A stretch of 64,000 nt of DNA, from the NCBI RefSeq assembly GCF_004335085.1, contig NZ_RQRS01000003.1, forward strand, positions 248,001-312,000, in the 5' to 3' direction. This DNA comes from Pedobacter nototheniae. Its GTDB lineage: Bacteria > Bacteroidota > Bacteroidia > Sphingobacteriales > Sphingobacteriaceae. Every line of letters begins with the position of its first letter. Position 1 is the first letter of the stretch. The position numbers and the translations under genes were made by a program. Of the stretch, positions 54,194 through 63,467 are shown in pieces. The notes beneath the pieces were generated by a model. That model saw nothing but the letters and a program-made list of their open reading frames with translations, had not been told where the DNA came from and ran no database searches.

Positions 54194-54802
54194 ATGTTAT
54201 TAAATTGCTATCAGCAAGAATTTTTAGAAGCCGGATGTGATGAAGCGGGTAGAGGTTGCCTTGCTGGGCCTGTTTTTGCAGCTGCAGTAATTTTACCTAA
54301 AGATTTTTATTTCGAAGGTTTAAACGATTCCAAGCAACTCAATCATAAGCAAAGAGAAAATCTTCGTCCAATTATCGAAAAGGAAGCCTTAGCCTGGGCA
54401 GTAGCTTCTGTAGATCATGAAGAAATAGATCGTATAAACATTTTAAATGCATCTTTTCTGGCTATGCACCGTGCCATCGAAAAACTGATAACCCAACCTC
54501 AATATCTGGTTATTGATGGAAACCGTTTTAAAGCATATCCGAAAATTCCGCACAGCTGCATTGTAAAAGGTGATGGCAAATATTTAAATATTGCTGCGGC
54601 ATCAATTTTAGCCAAAACGCATCGGGATGAATATATGGATAATCTTCATGTAGATTTTCCTCATTACAATTGGACTCAAAACAAAGGATACCCAACAATA
54701 GCACATCGCAAAGCAGTTATCGAAATTGGTTTATCGCCATTTCACCGTAAAACTTTTAATGTTAGCGATCCACAGTTAGAACTGTTTTCAAAAGAGGCTT
54801 AA
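54194..54802 (+). CDS. rnhB: Ribonuclease HII
   Basis: A 202-residue RNase HII. The catalytic acids are in [20 protein letters not shown] (Asp and Glu, residues 14-15) and YLVIDGNRF (Asp, about 102), and the family's [17 protein letters not shown] segment follows. It removes RNA from RNA-DNA hybrids. A TAAATTTG box at 54182-54189 lies only 4 bp before the ATG, which would imply a leaderless or near-leaderless message. The GT4 gene follows after 21 bp. Confidence 0.95.
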   Translation: MLLNCYQQEFLEAGCDEAGRGCLAGPVFAAAVILPKDFYFEGLNDSKQLNHKQRENLRPIIEKEALAWAVASVDHEEIDRINILNASFLAMHRAIEKLITQPQYLVIDGNRFKAYPKIPHSCIVKGDGKYLNIAAASILAKTHRDEYMDNLHVDFPHYNWTQNKGYPTIAHRKAVIEIGLSPFHRKTFNVSDPQLELFSKEA

Positions 54803-54823
54803 ATTTCGTATTTTCACAGCATT

Positions 54824-56026
54824 GTGAAGATTTTGTTAATTACTAAGCGGGTTCCCTTTCCGCCAAATAGTGGTTATCCAATTGTGGTTTATAATACCAT
54901 GAAAGGCTTGCTGCAGCTTGGCGCAGATATTACTTTGTTTAGTATTAACCCCACAAAAGGTAAAATAGATGTAGAAGATATTTACGATCCAATTTTTGAT
55001 CAGATTAAATTTCATACCTACGATTTGGATACCGAAGTAAATGTTTGGTCGGCATTTTTCAATATTTTCACAAACGAATCTTATAACGTTTCCAGGTATT
55101 TTAATGATGATGCAGCGAAACAACTGGAAAGTATATTGCGAGAAAACGCTTTTGATATTATCCAGTTTGAAGGACTTTTTGTTGTTCCTTATTTGGATAC
55201 CGTTAAAGCAAATAGCAATGCCAAACTAATTTATAGGGCCCATAATATTGAATTTACCATGTGGGAGCGCCTTGCACAGTTAGAAAAATTTATTGTGCGC
55301 CGTAAGTATCTGGCTTTTTTAGCGCAACGACTAAAGGCTTATGAAACGGATCAGATTAATAGATTTCATCAAATTTTTGCCATAAGCGAACCTGATAGAC
55401 AAGATATTTTAAGGTTTGGCTGCGAAATACCCATGACGGTTTTTCCGGTGGCTATTGATTTAGAAAAGTATAAGGTAGATAAAAGTAAAACAAGTTTTCC
55501 AACACTTTTTCATTTGGGTGCAATGGATTGGAGACCAAATCAGGAGGGGTTAGAATGGTTTTTGGATGATATTTGGCCCGATATTGAGAAACTGAATAAA
55601 GATCTTCGCTTCTACATTGCTGGCAAAAATATGCAGAAACACTTTTTTGAATACGATTCGGAAAATCTGATTGTTGAAGGTGAAGTTTTTGATGCGGTTG
55701 ATTTTATGAATTCAAAAGCCATTATGATTGTTCCGCTTATTTCTGGAACGGGCATGCGGGTGAAAATTATTGAAGGCATGGCAATGAAGAAATGTATTAT
55801 TGCCACCACTACAGCTGCCGAAGGGATTAACTATAAACATGGGCACGACATTTTAATTGCAGATTCTGCTGATGAATTTTATCGTTCTATTTTGCAATGC
55901 ATCATCAACCCTAAAAAGTGGATGGAAATAGGAGATAATGCCCGCGAAAGGGTAGAGAAAGATCATAGCATTCAATTAATAACTTCCAAAATGCTCAAAA
56001 TTTACGAAGGTCTAATTAGCGCTTAA
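54824..56026 (+). CDS. GT4-family glycosyltransferase (GT-B fold)
   Basis: A 400-residue enzyme starting with GTG (MKILLITKRVPFPPNSG). The N-terminal acceptor domain has PPNSGYPIVVYNTMKGLLQLG; the C-terminal donor domain has FHLGAMDWRPNQEGLEWFL and VPLISGTGMRVKIIEGMAMK with the conserved Glu, then CIIATTTAAEGI. It transfers sugar from a nucleotide donor to an envelope or exported glycan; acceptor unknown. It lies 21 bp after rnhB and may share its transcript. Confidence 0.9.
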   Translation: MKILLITKRVPFPPNSGYPIVVYNTMKGLLQLGADITLFSINPTKGKIDVEDIYDPIFDQIKFHTYDLDTEVNVWSAFFNIFTNESYNVSRYFNDDAAKQLESILRENAFDIIQFEGLFVVPYLDTVKANSNAKLIYRAHNIEFTMWERLAQLEKFIVRRKYLAFLAQRLKAYETDQINRFHQIFAISEPDRQDILRFGCEIPMTVFPVAIDLEKYKVDKSKTSFPTLFHLGAMDWRPNQEGLEWFLDDIWPDIEKLNKDLRFYIAGKNMQKHFFEYDSENLIVEGEVFDAVDFMNSKAIMIVPLISGTGMRVKIIEGMAMKKCIIATTTAAEGINYKHGHDILIADSADEFYRSILQCIINPKKWMEIGDNARERVEKDHSIQLITSKMLKIYEGLISA

Positions 56027-56066
56027 TTTTTTTTTAAAGCAAGCCGTTTGCATCTCACATACAGTT

Positions 56067-56169
56067 TTTAGTTAAATAAACCCGATTGGAGTGAATCCCG
56101 ATTTTTCTTAGGGAGAAACAAAAGCGGGGCTACAGTTGCCATAAAATACAGAACCCTTCATTTCCAAAT
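56067..56169 (-). repeat. Dispersed repeat family R1 (reverse copy)
   Basis: TTTTTAGTTAAATAAACCCG, AATCCCGATTTTTCTTAGGG, AAGCGGGGCTACAGTTGCC and TTCATTTCCAAATCATTATT, in the family order. It borders the left copy of the 54-bp direct repeat. Confidence 0.7.
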
Positions 56170-56221
56170 CATTATTATCTGAAAACGAACGGCAGAAATT
56201 ATTGGCTTAGGCAGTTCTGCC
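56168..56221 (+). repeat. 54-bp direct repeat, left copy
   Basis: Starts ATCATTATTATCTGAAAACG and ends GCAGTTCTGCC. It matches 56647-56700 at 49 of 54 positions by eye. The two copies enclose the 21-bp array. Confidence 0.75.
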
Positions 56222-56256
56222 CTTTTCATCCTCGGGATGTTCCGCAGGGTTTTATA

Positions 56257-56634
56257 CTTGCAGTTGAAAGTTTAGAACTTGCAGTAGACAGTTTAGGGTT
56301 TGTAGTAGACAGTTTAGAACTAGAAATTGATAGTTTAGAACTTACAGTTGACAGTTTAGAATTTGCAATTGAAAGTTTAGAACTTGCAGTAGACAGTTTA
56401 GGGTTTGTAGTTGATAGTTTTGAACTCATAATTAAAAATTTTAAACTTTCAGTAGACGGTATTGGTCTTGCAATTAAACGCTTTAAACTTTCAGTAGATA
56501 GTTTTATAATTGTAGTAGGTAGCTTTAGGCTTGCAGTTGCCAGTTTTATACTTTCTGCTGATAGTTTTAGGTACGCAGTTAACAGTTTTGAACTTGCAGT
56601 AGGTAGTTTAAGGTTTGCAGGTGATAGTTTTAAC
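56257..56634. repeat. 21-bp tandem array, 18 contiguous units
   Basis: Eighteen head-to-tail units of exactly 21 bp; the consensus core is TTGCAGTAGACAGTTTAG plus three bases. Units 1-8 are nearly uniform and 9-16 diverged. Read on the minus strand, 56226-56651 stays open and would encode a heptad-repeat peptide (K-L-S-T-x-S-S type, 141 residues), but there is no signal, no ribosome site and the start falls in the flanking repeat. I treat it as a noncoding satellite. Confidence 0.88.
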
Positions 56635-56646
56635 ATTGCAGTTTGA

Positions 56647-56700
56647 ATCATTATTATCTGAAAATGAACGGCAGAAGTTATTGGCTTACGCAGTCTTGCC
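56647..56700 (+). repeat. 54-bp direct repeat, right copy
   Basis: Starts ATCATTATTATCTGAAAATG and ends GCAGTCTTGCC; five substitutions from the left copy at 56168-56221. Confidence 0.75.
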
Positions 56701-56757
56701 GTTTGCTAAATCCTAATAGAAAAAATCGGGGATACCGCTTCTGGTTTATTTAACAGC
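56667..56757 (+). repeat. Dispersed repeat family R1 (forward copy)
   Basis: GGCTTACGCAGTCTTGCC, GTTTGCTAAATCC, TAATAGAAAAAATCGGGG, ATACCGCTTCTGGTTTATTT. It overlaps the right 54-bp direct repeat, so that repeat is part of this family. Together with 56067-56169 it encloses the array in inverted orientation. Confidence 0.7.
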
Positions 56758-56833
56758 GTTTGTATAGCTACGCATCTCCATAGCCACCTCGGGCTCCTTT
56801 AAAATTAATCTCAAATTTTTATCTTTTTCTTAG

Positions 56834-56841
56834 TAGTTTTG
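56834..56841 (+). promoter_or_regulatory. Candidate -7 box for gcvT (TAGTTTTG)
   Basis: A TAnnTTTG match 18 bp before the ATG at 56860. The TTG within it is the only start that would extend the gene upstream, so the extension is unlikely to be translated. No -33 TTG was found. Confidence 0.45.
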
Positions 56842-56859
56842 CGCACAAGAAAATCAAGA

Positions 56860-57939
56860 ATGAAAAATACGGCATTAACAGAAAAACACATCGCTTTAGG
56901 CGCTAAAATGGTTCCATTTGCAGGGTATAATATGCCTGTAACTTACGAAGGTATAAACGCAGAACATGCAACTGTACGTAATGGAGTTGGTGTTTTTGAT
57001 GTAAGTCATATGGGCGAATTTATCCTTAAAGGTGAAAATGCTTTAGATTTAATTCAGCGTGTAACCAGTAATGATGCTTCGAAACTTTATGATGGTAAAG
57101 TTCAGTACTCTTGCTTGCCAAATAAAGATGGCGGTATAGTAGATGATCTTTTGGTTTATCGCCTGGATGAGAAAAGTTATATGCTTGTTGTAAATGCATC
57201 AAACATTGAAAAAGATTGGAATTGGATTCAATCTTTTAATACCAACAATGTAGAAATGCACAACATTTCTGATAAAACTTCTCTTTTAGCCATTCAAGGG
57301 CCGAAAGCTGCTGATGCCTTACAAAGTTTAACAGATGTGGATTTAGCCTCGATGGAATATTATTCTTTCGTTAAAGGTACTTTTGCTGGTATAGAAAACG
57401 TATTGATTTCTGCAACAGGTTATACCGGTGCTGGTGGTTTCGAAATTTATTTTGAAAACGAACACGCTGAGGTAATCTGGAATGCAATTTTTGAAGCAGG
57501 TGCTGCTTTTAATATTAAACCAATTGGTTTAGGTGCACGCGATACTTTACGTTTAGAAATGGGTTTCTGTTTATATGGTAACGACATCGACGATACAACT
57601 TCGCCAATTGAAGCAGGTTTAGGCTGGATTACAAAATTTTCAAAAACTTTCACCAACTCTGAGTCTTTACTAGCACAAAAAGAAGCTGGCATCCAAAAGA
57701 AATTAGTTGGTTTTGAAATGATCGACCGCGGCATTCCTCGTCACGATTATGAAATTGCTGATGCTGAAGGAAATGTAATTGGAAAAGTAACTTCGGGTAC
57801 ACAAGCTCCATCATTACAAAAAGCAATTGGAATGGGTTATGTAGCAAAAGATTTTGCTAAAGAAGGTACAGAAATTTTCATCAACATCCGCAACACACCA
57901 ATTAAAGCTAAAGTAGTTAAGTTTCCTTTTTACAAATAG
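56860..57939 (+). CDS. gcvT: Glycine cleavage system T protein (aminomethyltransferase)
   Basis: A 359-residue enzyme from the ATG at 56860 ([20 protein letters not shown]). Family landmarks are [68 protein letters not shown] and the C-terminal [19 protein letters not shown]. It transfers the methylene unit from aminomethyl-lipoyl GcvH to tetrahydrofolate, releasing ammonia. The other glycine cleavage genes are not in the window. It is followed after 72 bp by comB. Confidence 0.96.
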   Translation: MKNTALTEKHIALGAKMVPFAGYNMPVTYEGINAEHATVRNGVGVFDVSHMGEFILKGENALDLIQRVTSNDASKLYDGKVQYSCLPNKDGGIVDDLLVYRLDEKSYMLVVNASNIEKDWNWIQSFNTNNVEMHNISDKTSLLAIQGPKAADALQSLTDVDLASMEYYSFVKGTFAGIENVLISATGYTGAGGFEIYFENEHAEVIWNAIFEAGAAFNIKPIGLGARDTLRLEMGFCLYGNDIDDTTSPIEAGLGWITKFSKTFTNSESLLAQKEAGIQKKLVGFEMIDRGIPRHDYEIADAEGNVIGKVTSGTQAPSLQKAIGMGYVAKDFAKEGTEIFINIRNTPIKAKVVKFPFYK

Positions 57940-58005
57940 ATAAAAGTATAAAGTATTAGGTAGGGAGATTAAATTTTTAATGCCTGATACTTTATATTCG
58001 ATACT
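57940..58005. repeat. Intergenic element shared with the atpA-atpG spacer
   Basis: GAGATTAAATTTTTAATGCC, TGATACTTTATATTCGATAC; compare 35382-35449 (GAGATTAGAATTTTGATACC, TGATACTTTTTACTCGATAC). It fills the gcvT-comB spacer. Confidence 0.6.
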
Positions 58006-58011
58006 CGATAT

Positions 58012-58728
58012 ATGTCGAAAAAAATAGAAGTTTGTTTAACACCTGCATTGATCGATTTATATGATATTGAGCAAAGCATTGTTGTTGTTATTGATATATT
58101 AAGGGCTACCTCATCAATTACTTATGGAATTGATAATGGCGCCAAAGCTATTATTCCTGTAGCAAATGTAGAAGATTGCTTAAACTATAGCGATAAGGGT
58201 TATTTATTGGCTGCCGAGCGCAATGGGGAAGTAGTTGCCGGGTACGATTTCGGAAATTCACCTTTCTCTTACACTAAAGATAAAGTTGCAGGTAAAACCA
58301 TTGTTTTAACTACCACAAATGGTACTAAAGCTTTGCATTTAGCAAATAAAAGAGCGTTTCAGGTTGTAATAGGGTCTTTTTTAAATTTAGATTCGCTTTG
58401 CGCTTATTTAAGAGATCAAGAAAAAAATGTGCTTTTACTTTGTGCAGGCTGGAAAGATCAATTTAATTTAGAAGATACTTTATTTGCCGGAGCAGTTGTA
58501 AATAGTCTGCGCCAAAATTTTGAGCATTTCGATGATTCTAGCGTCGCCGCTGAGGATTTGTATTTATTAGCGAAGGATAATTTAAGAGGGTATTTGCATA
58601 AATCATCCCACAGCAACCGTTTGGCAGAACTTAATATTGAAGATGATGTAGTTTTTTGCTTGCAATTAAATGTTTGTAATGCAATTCCTGTTTTAGAGGG
58701 TGAGCGTTTAGTAGCACTTAATAAATAA
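58012..58728 (+). CDS. comB: 2-phosphosulfolactate phosphatase family protein
   Basis: A 238-residue ComB-family protein: VVVIDILRATSSITYGIDNG, LLAAERNGEVVAGYDFGNSP, IVLTTTNGTKAL and LLLCAGWKDQFNLEDTLFAG hold the conserved Asp, Arg, Glu and Thr residues of the Mg2+-dependent phosphatase. Archaeal ComB dephosphorylates 2-phosphosulfolactate in coenzyme M synthesis. Bacteria with this gene do not make coenzyme M, so the product here (sulfolactate or another) is uncertain. It is probably co-transcribed with gcvT. Confidence 0.85.
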   Translation: MSKKIEVCLTPALIDLYDIEQSIVVVIDILRATSSITYGIDNGAKAIIPVANVEDCLNYSDKGYLLAAERNGEVVAGYDFGNSPFSYTKDKVAGKTIVLTTTNGTKALHLANKRAFQVVIGSFLNLDSLCAYLRDQEKNVLLLCAGWKDQFNLEDTLFAGAVVNSLRQNFEHFDDSSVAAEDLYLLAKDNLRGYLHKSSHSNRLAELNIEDDVVFCLQLNVCNAIPVLEGERLVALNK

Positions 58729-58739
58729 AGTAATAATTA

Positions 58740-60830
58740 AATTCAGGCATTAAGAATATTGCTATGCCTGGGCGTAATTGGAAAGGGTTAGCGATTTTAA
58801 TTAAAGTTAGTTTAGCGATCGCTTAACTCACTAACAAGTCCAAACCACAATCTCTTCGTTAAGCTCTTGATCGGCATGGTCAATTATTCGGGAAGTACAA
58901 GCAAAGCTCACTCACTACCTTAAATAGAAAAATTGCGAGCCGACAATTTTTGGTTCTTTTGGTGCCAAAAGAAAAGAAGCCTCCGCGGCAGCGGAAAACA
59001 TTGTCTTGCCAGACGGGCTTCGTACCTTTTTCTTAACAAAAAGGTACCCAAAAGTCAAGGCTGGCATCCTTTCTTGCATAGCTACATTATAATTCCGACA
59101 GCAGTAATATGAGGCTTAGCCCAACACAAAATCCTACGCTCGCTGCATATTCCTTGGGTTATTCGTAAAACGAATTAAGTACAAGAATTATAATGCGCTA
59201 TTCTGCGAAATGCTGCTATGCCTGGGCGTAATCGGATAATTCAGTAATATAATTTAAAGTTAGTTTAGCGATCGCCTATACTCCCAATAAATCCAAACCA
59301 CTGTTTTTTAGTTAAGCTCTCCATCGGCATGGTCAATTATTCGGGGAGTACAAGCAAAGCCCATTCACTACCTTAAACAGAAAAATTGCGAGCCGGCACT
59401 TTTGTTTCTTTTGGTGCCAAAAGAAGAGAAAGCCCCCGCGGCTAGCGGAAAAAAGAATTGCATCACATTCATAGTATAGTATTAAAACCATATAAGACAT
59501 TTAAGGCTATCGTTTTTTGCGAAATGAAGCAAGGGGAAAGCAATACCTCATTAAAATCATAATTATCTATTGTTGGGTAAGATTGCTTCGTGCCTCGCAA
59601 AGACGGTAATGGTGAGGCTGTACGATGATGAAAGTTTTTATAGCAATATGCTTAATATACTAACAAATCCAAACCACTGTTTTTTAGTTAAGCTCTCAAT
59701 CGGCATGGTCAATTATTCGGGAAGCAGAAGCAAAGCCTACCCACTAACTTACACAGAAAAATTGCGAGCCGGCAACTTTGCTTCTTTGGTTGCCCAAAGA
59801 AGAGAAGCCCCAGCGGCAGCGGATAAAAGAATTATATTAAAACCATATAAGACATTTAAGATCATTTAAGGCTATCGTTTTTTGCTAACTGAAACAAGGG
59901 GGAAAGCAATACCTCATTAAAATCATAATTATCTATTGTTGGGTAAGATTGCTTCGTGCCTCGCAAAGACGGTAATGGTGGCGGCTATACGATGATGAAA
60001 GTTAGTTTAGCGATCGCCTAACCAATTAACAAATCCAAACCACTGTTTTTTAGTTAAGCTCTCAATCGGCATGGTCAATTATTCGGGAGGCACAAGCAAA
60101 GCCTATCCACTAACTTACACAGAAAAATTGCGAGCCGGCAACTTTGCTTCTTTGGTTGCCCAAAGAAGAGAAGCCCCCGCGGCTAGCGGAAAAAAGAATT
60201 GCATCACATTCATAGTATTGTATTAAAACCATATAAGACATTTAAGATCATTTAAGGCTATCGTTTTTGAGAAATGAAGCAAGGGGAAAGCAATACCTCA
60301 TTAAAATCATAATTATCTATTGTTGTTAAGATTGCTTCGTGCCTCGCAAAGACGGTAATGGTAGCGGCTGTACGATGATGAAAGTTAGTTTAGCGATCGC
60401 CTAACCAATTAACAAATCCAAACCACTGTTTTTTAGTTAAGCTTTCAATCGGCATGGTCAATTATTCGGGAAGTACAAGCAAAGCCTATCCACTAACTTA
60501 CACAGAAAAATTGCGAGCCGGCAACTTTGCTTCTTTGGTTGCCCAAAGAAGAGAAAGCCCCCGCGGCAGCGGAAAAAAGAATTGCATCACATTCATAGTA
60601 TAGTATTAAAACCATATAAGACATTTAAGGCTATCGTTTTTTGCGAAATGAAGCAAGGGGAAAGCAATACCTCATTAAAATCATAATTATCTATTGTTGT
60701 TAAGATTGCTTCGTGCCTCGCAAAGACGGTAATGGTGGCGGAAGAAAAAGATTTGTCTTGCCAAACGGGTGTCATACCTTTTTCTTAACAAAAAGATACC
60801 AAGACTCAAACGTTTTAAACCCGCTTTATT
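58740..60830. repeat. Block of long tandem repeats (370-450 bp units)
   Basis: Units begin near GTTAGTTTAGCGATCGC at 58806, 59259, about 59631 (start eroded), 60001 and 60384. Each contains CAAACCACTG, CGGCATGGTCAATTATTCGG, ATTGCGAGCCGGC, a hairpin (CTTCTTTGG / CCAAAGAAG), CCCGCGGC and AGATTGCTTCGTGCCTCGC followed by AAAGACGGTAATGG. Units 2-5 are nearly identical; the first differs and carries an extra stretch to 59250. Short ORFs inside (for example 59570-59869) follow the repeat and are not credible genes. No other content is seen in this 2.1-kb gap. Confidence 0.9.
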
Positions 60831-61596
60831 TCGTAATCAGATCCCTTATTGTTGGGTTACTTTTAATGGTCTTTAAAGCTTCTTCGTGTGCAATCCAATA
60901 AATCTCTTCCGCACGTTTCATATCAAATGTACTAATCGCTCCTAAGCCTTTAGGTTCAATCATTACATCACAAAATTTAGCCTTTCTTTCCATATCATAG
61001 TTAATGGACATTACGCCGGCACGACCTATTAAATTGGTAATTCCGGTTATTTTATCAACAGGATTTAAATGATTGCAAGAAGACCCGATAATAAAGTCGC
61101 AATCTTTTTGTAATGGCTCTACAGGGAAATTGTTTAAAATACCGCCATCAACGTACATTTGCTCATTTATCATGATGGGTTTAAAAATGCCAGGAATACA
61201 GCTTGAAGCTAATACAGCTTGAATTAATGGGCCTTTAGTGAAGTATTTTAGTTTGCCTTCACTAAAATTAACGGCAGCAATAGTTAATGGAATTTTAAGG
61301 CCTTCAATAGTATCGTGTGGGAAGTATTCCTTTAAAATTTTGGAGGTATTTTCTATGTTTATCAAGCCAAGCGAGCCAACTGACGGGCGAACAAAGCGCC
61401 ATAACTTAGTTTTTAAAAAGATATTTAAGCCTTCTTCAGGATCAATGCCTGCTGCAAAAAATGCACCTGCTATTGAGCCTGCGCTGGTACCACTAATATG
61501 GCTAAAGGTAATTCCTAAATTACTGAATGCTTTTAAAACACCTAAATGTGCTATTCCTCTTATTCCTCCGCCTGATAATACAATGCCAACTTTCAT
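60826..61596 (-). CDS. Patatin-like phospholipase
   Basis: A 256-residue patatin-fold lipase (RssA/YlbK-like). The oxyanion loop SGGGIRGIAHLG (residues 8-19), the nucleophile elbow GTSAGS (about 36-41) and the catalytic dyad Asp in YVDGGILNNFP are intact. It hydrolyses acyl esters of lipids by a Ser-Asp dyad. No signal peptide or barrel is visible, so it is probably cytoplasmic or membrane-peripheral. Its 3' end touches the long tandem repeat block. Confidence 0.93.
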   Translation of the reverse strand: MKVGIVLSGGGIRGIAHLGVLKAFSNLGITFSHISGTSAGSIAGAFFAAGIDPEEGLNIFLKTKLWRFVRPSVGSLGLINIENTSKILKEYFPHDTIEGLKIPLTIAAVNFSEGKLKYFTKGPLIQAVLASSCIPGIFKPIMINEQMYVDGGILNNFPVEPLQKDCDFIIGSSCNHLNPVDKITGITNLIGRAGVMSINYDMERKAKFCDVMIEPKGLGAISTFDMKRAEEIYWIAHEEALKTIKSNPTIRDLITK

Positions 61597-61683
61597 TTAA
61601 TATGGATGTGAGATGATAGATATTAGATTTGAGAACGATTATTTGTTACGAATATTGGATTTTTAGTGAAAGTAAAACTGAAA

Positions 61684-62718
61684 CTATTTTTGCTTAGGCT
61701 TATATCGCGATTGATTTAAAATTTTCTGTGCGTCATTATCAGCCATCAGTTGTTGCAAAGTTACTTTTGGATTTTCTTTCATGTACTTGCGCACAATTTG
61801 CCAACCCATCCATACACCAAGTTTTGGAGCTGAATCCCGGTTTTCGCCAAGTCCTGGCGTAAAAGGTCCTTCTGACAAGAAAACCTGAATTTTTTGATAA
61901 TCTGTTTGATAAAGAAAATTATTTTCTAGAAAATAAGCCCAAATATCACCCTCAAAGTTTTGTGCCCAGCCCAATTGCTTTTCGGTGTAACCAATCTTTG
62001 TAGAATCTGTTATGTTTTCTGGTAAAACCTGATCTAAAAAGTATAATATTTTACCCTGAAAAATCATCTTTGATAAAAGAGATCTGTTTTCATCAGGCTC
62101 GGTAAAAAGTTCTTCATGTGCATAAGTTTCAGCAACACGAGGAACAATATTTTCTGGAGTAAACCTTTTAGATAAATATAATGGAACACTCTCTATAATG
62201 CCTTTATAAAATTTGCTGTCTTTACCCAAAAACATATCCAATCCAATTCCTAGGTAATTATCGCCCACTGGTATTTGGTAAGAAAAGCCAGATACAAAGG
62301 AAATAAACTTTGGCAATTTGGCTTTAGGGTAATAATATTTAATGTACTTAAAGGTTTCTGTTAAGCCTGCTTCTTGTGCTTTTAAATTCGGAAAAACACT
62401 ATCAACCTCTTTGGTTAAATCAGTATAGGCAGGATCTTTATAAAGCGTATTTATTATTTCCGTATTACTATATTCTGGCGTTCCAACCATGCGGTGAATA
62501 TAATCATCATAAAATAAACCGTAACTTTTACTTAGAAATGCATTGGTTTGTACAACGTCCTTTTCCTTAGCTGCATACAGTTCTTTGTCAAATCGTTCTA
62601 TTTTAATATCGAGATCAATTTTACTTATATCCGGGCGATTACTCTGCTTGCAGGAAATAAATATGATGGCAAAAAGAAAAAATAGATAAATTTGCCAGTG
62701 TTTTACGTTATACATCAT
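61684..62718 (-). CDS. gldB: GldB, gliding motility lipoprotein
   Basis: The start is set at 62718 (MMYNVKHWQIYLFFLFAIIF, then lipobox FISC), since the upstream ATG at 62814 would run across the start of the divergent gene. The 344-residue lipoprotein matches GldB: IDLDIKIERFDKELY near the mature N-terminus, FISFVSGFSYQIPVGDNYLG, LGIGLDMFLG and LGQNRDSAP-like GENRDSAPKLGVWMGWQIV near the end. GldB is needed for gliding in Flavobacterium; its biochemical role is unsettled. A nadE gene nearby matches the flavobacterial neighbourhood. Confidence 0.92.
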   Translation of the reverse strand: MMYNVKHWQIYLFFLFAIIFISCKQSNRPDISKIDLDIKIERFDKELYAAKEKDVVQTNAFLSKSYGLFYDDYIHRMVGTPEYSNTEIINTLYKDPAYTDLTKEVDSVFPNLKAQEAGLTETFKYIKYYYPKAKLPKFISFVSGFSYQIPVGDNYLGIGLDMFLGKDSKFYKGIIESVPLYLSKRFTPENIVPRVAETYAHEELFTEPDENRSLLSKMIFQGKILYFLDQVLPENITDSTKIGYTEKQLGWAQNFEGDIWAYFLENNFLYQTDYQKIQVFLSEGPFTPGLGENRDSAPKLGVWMGWQIVRKYMKENPKVTLQQLMADNDAQKILNQSRYKPKQK

Positions 62719-62744
62719 GTACAACAAATATAAACACATAAAGC

Positions 62745-63416
62745 ATGAAAAAAATAGGGACTTTTTTAATTTTATCGTTTTTAAGTTTGGGCGTTTGGGC
62801 TCAAAATTCACCATTAACCAATTATGGTTTTAGATTAGGATTAACCGCCACACCAACTTTTGGCTGGATAAAGCCAGATCAAGGAAAAACAAATGGTATA
62901 GCCTTGGGCTTTTCTTACGGTTTATTAGGTGATTTTAACTTTGCAGAGAATTATAGCTTTTCAACAGGCTTAACCATTACAACAATTAATGGTAAAAGTA
63001 CTGAGGTTGATGTAGCGCCATATACCAATACAAAATCAACAACCAACCCAGTAGCTTACGATTTAAAATATAAGCTTACTTATTTAGAATTACCTTTAAC
63101 CATTAAACTAAAAACTGTAAAAGAAGATGGAATGAGGTGGTATGGACAGTTTGGGTTATCAAATTCATTTAATATTGGCGCTAAACAAAATGCAAAATCT
63201 AGCGGTTTAGATGTTAGTAATCAAAAAATTTCTGATAACATTAAATGGTACAGGGCTGGTTTGATTATTGGTGGCGGCGGCGAATTTGACATTAAAGGCA
63301 ATACAAGTTTATTAGCTGGGGTTACCTTAAACAATGGTTTTACCAATATTGTAACTGATAAAAGTAAAAGCGTTAAAAATCATTACATCGCATTAAATCT
63401 GGGTATTTTATTTTAA
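62745..63416 (+). CDS. PorT-family-like outer-membrane beta-barrel protein
   Basis: A 223-residue protein with a signal peptide (MKKIGTFLILSFLSLGVWAQ) and eight or so amphipathic strands: YGFRLGLTATPTFGW, FSYGLLGDFNFAENYSFSTGL, LTYLELPLTIKLK, WYGQFGLSNSFNIGA, ending in aromatic YIALNLGILF, as barrel proteins do. It resembles the broad outer-membrane beta-barrel/PorT-like family. Whether it is the secretion component PorT cannot be told by eye. It is divergent from gldB (26 bp between start codons) and 51 bp upstream of nadE. Confidence 0.82.
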   Translation: MKKIGTFLILSFLSLGVWAQNSPLTNYGFRLGLTATPTFGWIKPDQGKTNGIALGFSYGLLGDFNFAENYSFSTGLTITTINGKSTEVDVAPYTNTKSTTNPVAYDLKYKLTYLELPLTIKLKTVKEDGMRWYGQFGLSNSFNIGAKQNAKSSGLDVSNQKISDNIKWYRAGLIIGGGGEFDIKGNTSLLAGVTLNNGFTNIVTDKSKSVKNHYIALNLGILF

Positions 63417-63467
63417 GCCCAACAATTAAAGAGATACCTTCATTACCATCGAAATAAATTTATACGC

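Noticed and set aside
56257..56634. Possible CRISPR array
   Set aside because: Units are contiguous with no unique spacers, and no cas genes are present.
56226..56651. Minus-strand ORF of 141 residues made of K-L-S-T heptads
   Set aside because: It is the translation of the 21-bp satellite, starts in flanking repeat DNA and has no ribosome site or signal. A multiple-of-three period keeps one frame open by default.
59570..59869. ORF of 99 residues in the long repeat block
   Set aside because: Its sequence is dictated by the repeat unit, recurs broken in the other units and has no independent gene signals.
58806..60400. GCGATCGC in each long unit as a cyanobacterial HIP1-type signal
   Set aside because: It occurs only because the unit itself is repeated; it is not scattered elsewhere in the window.
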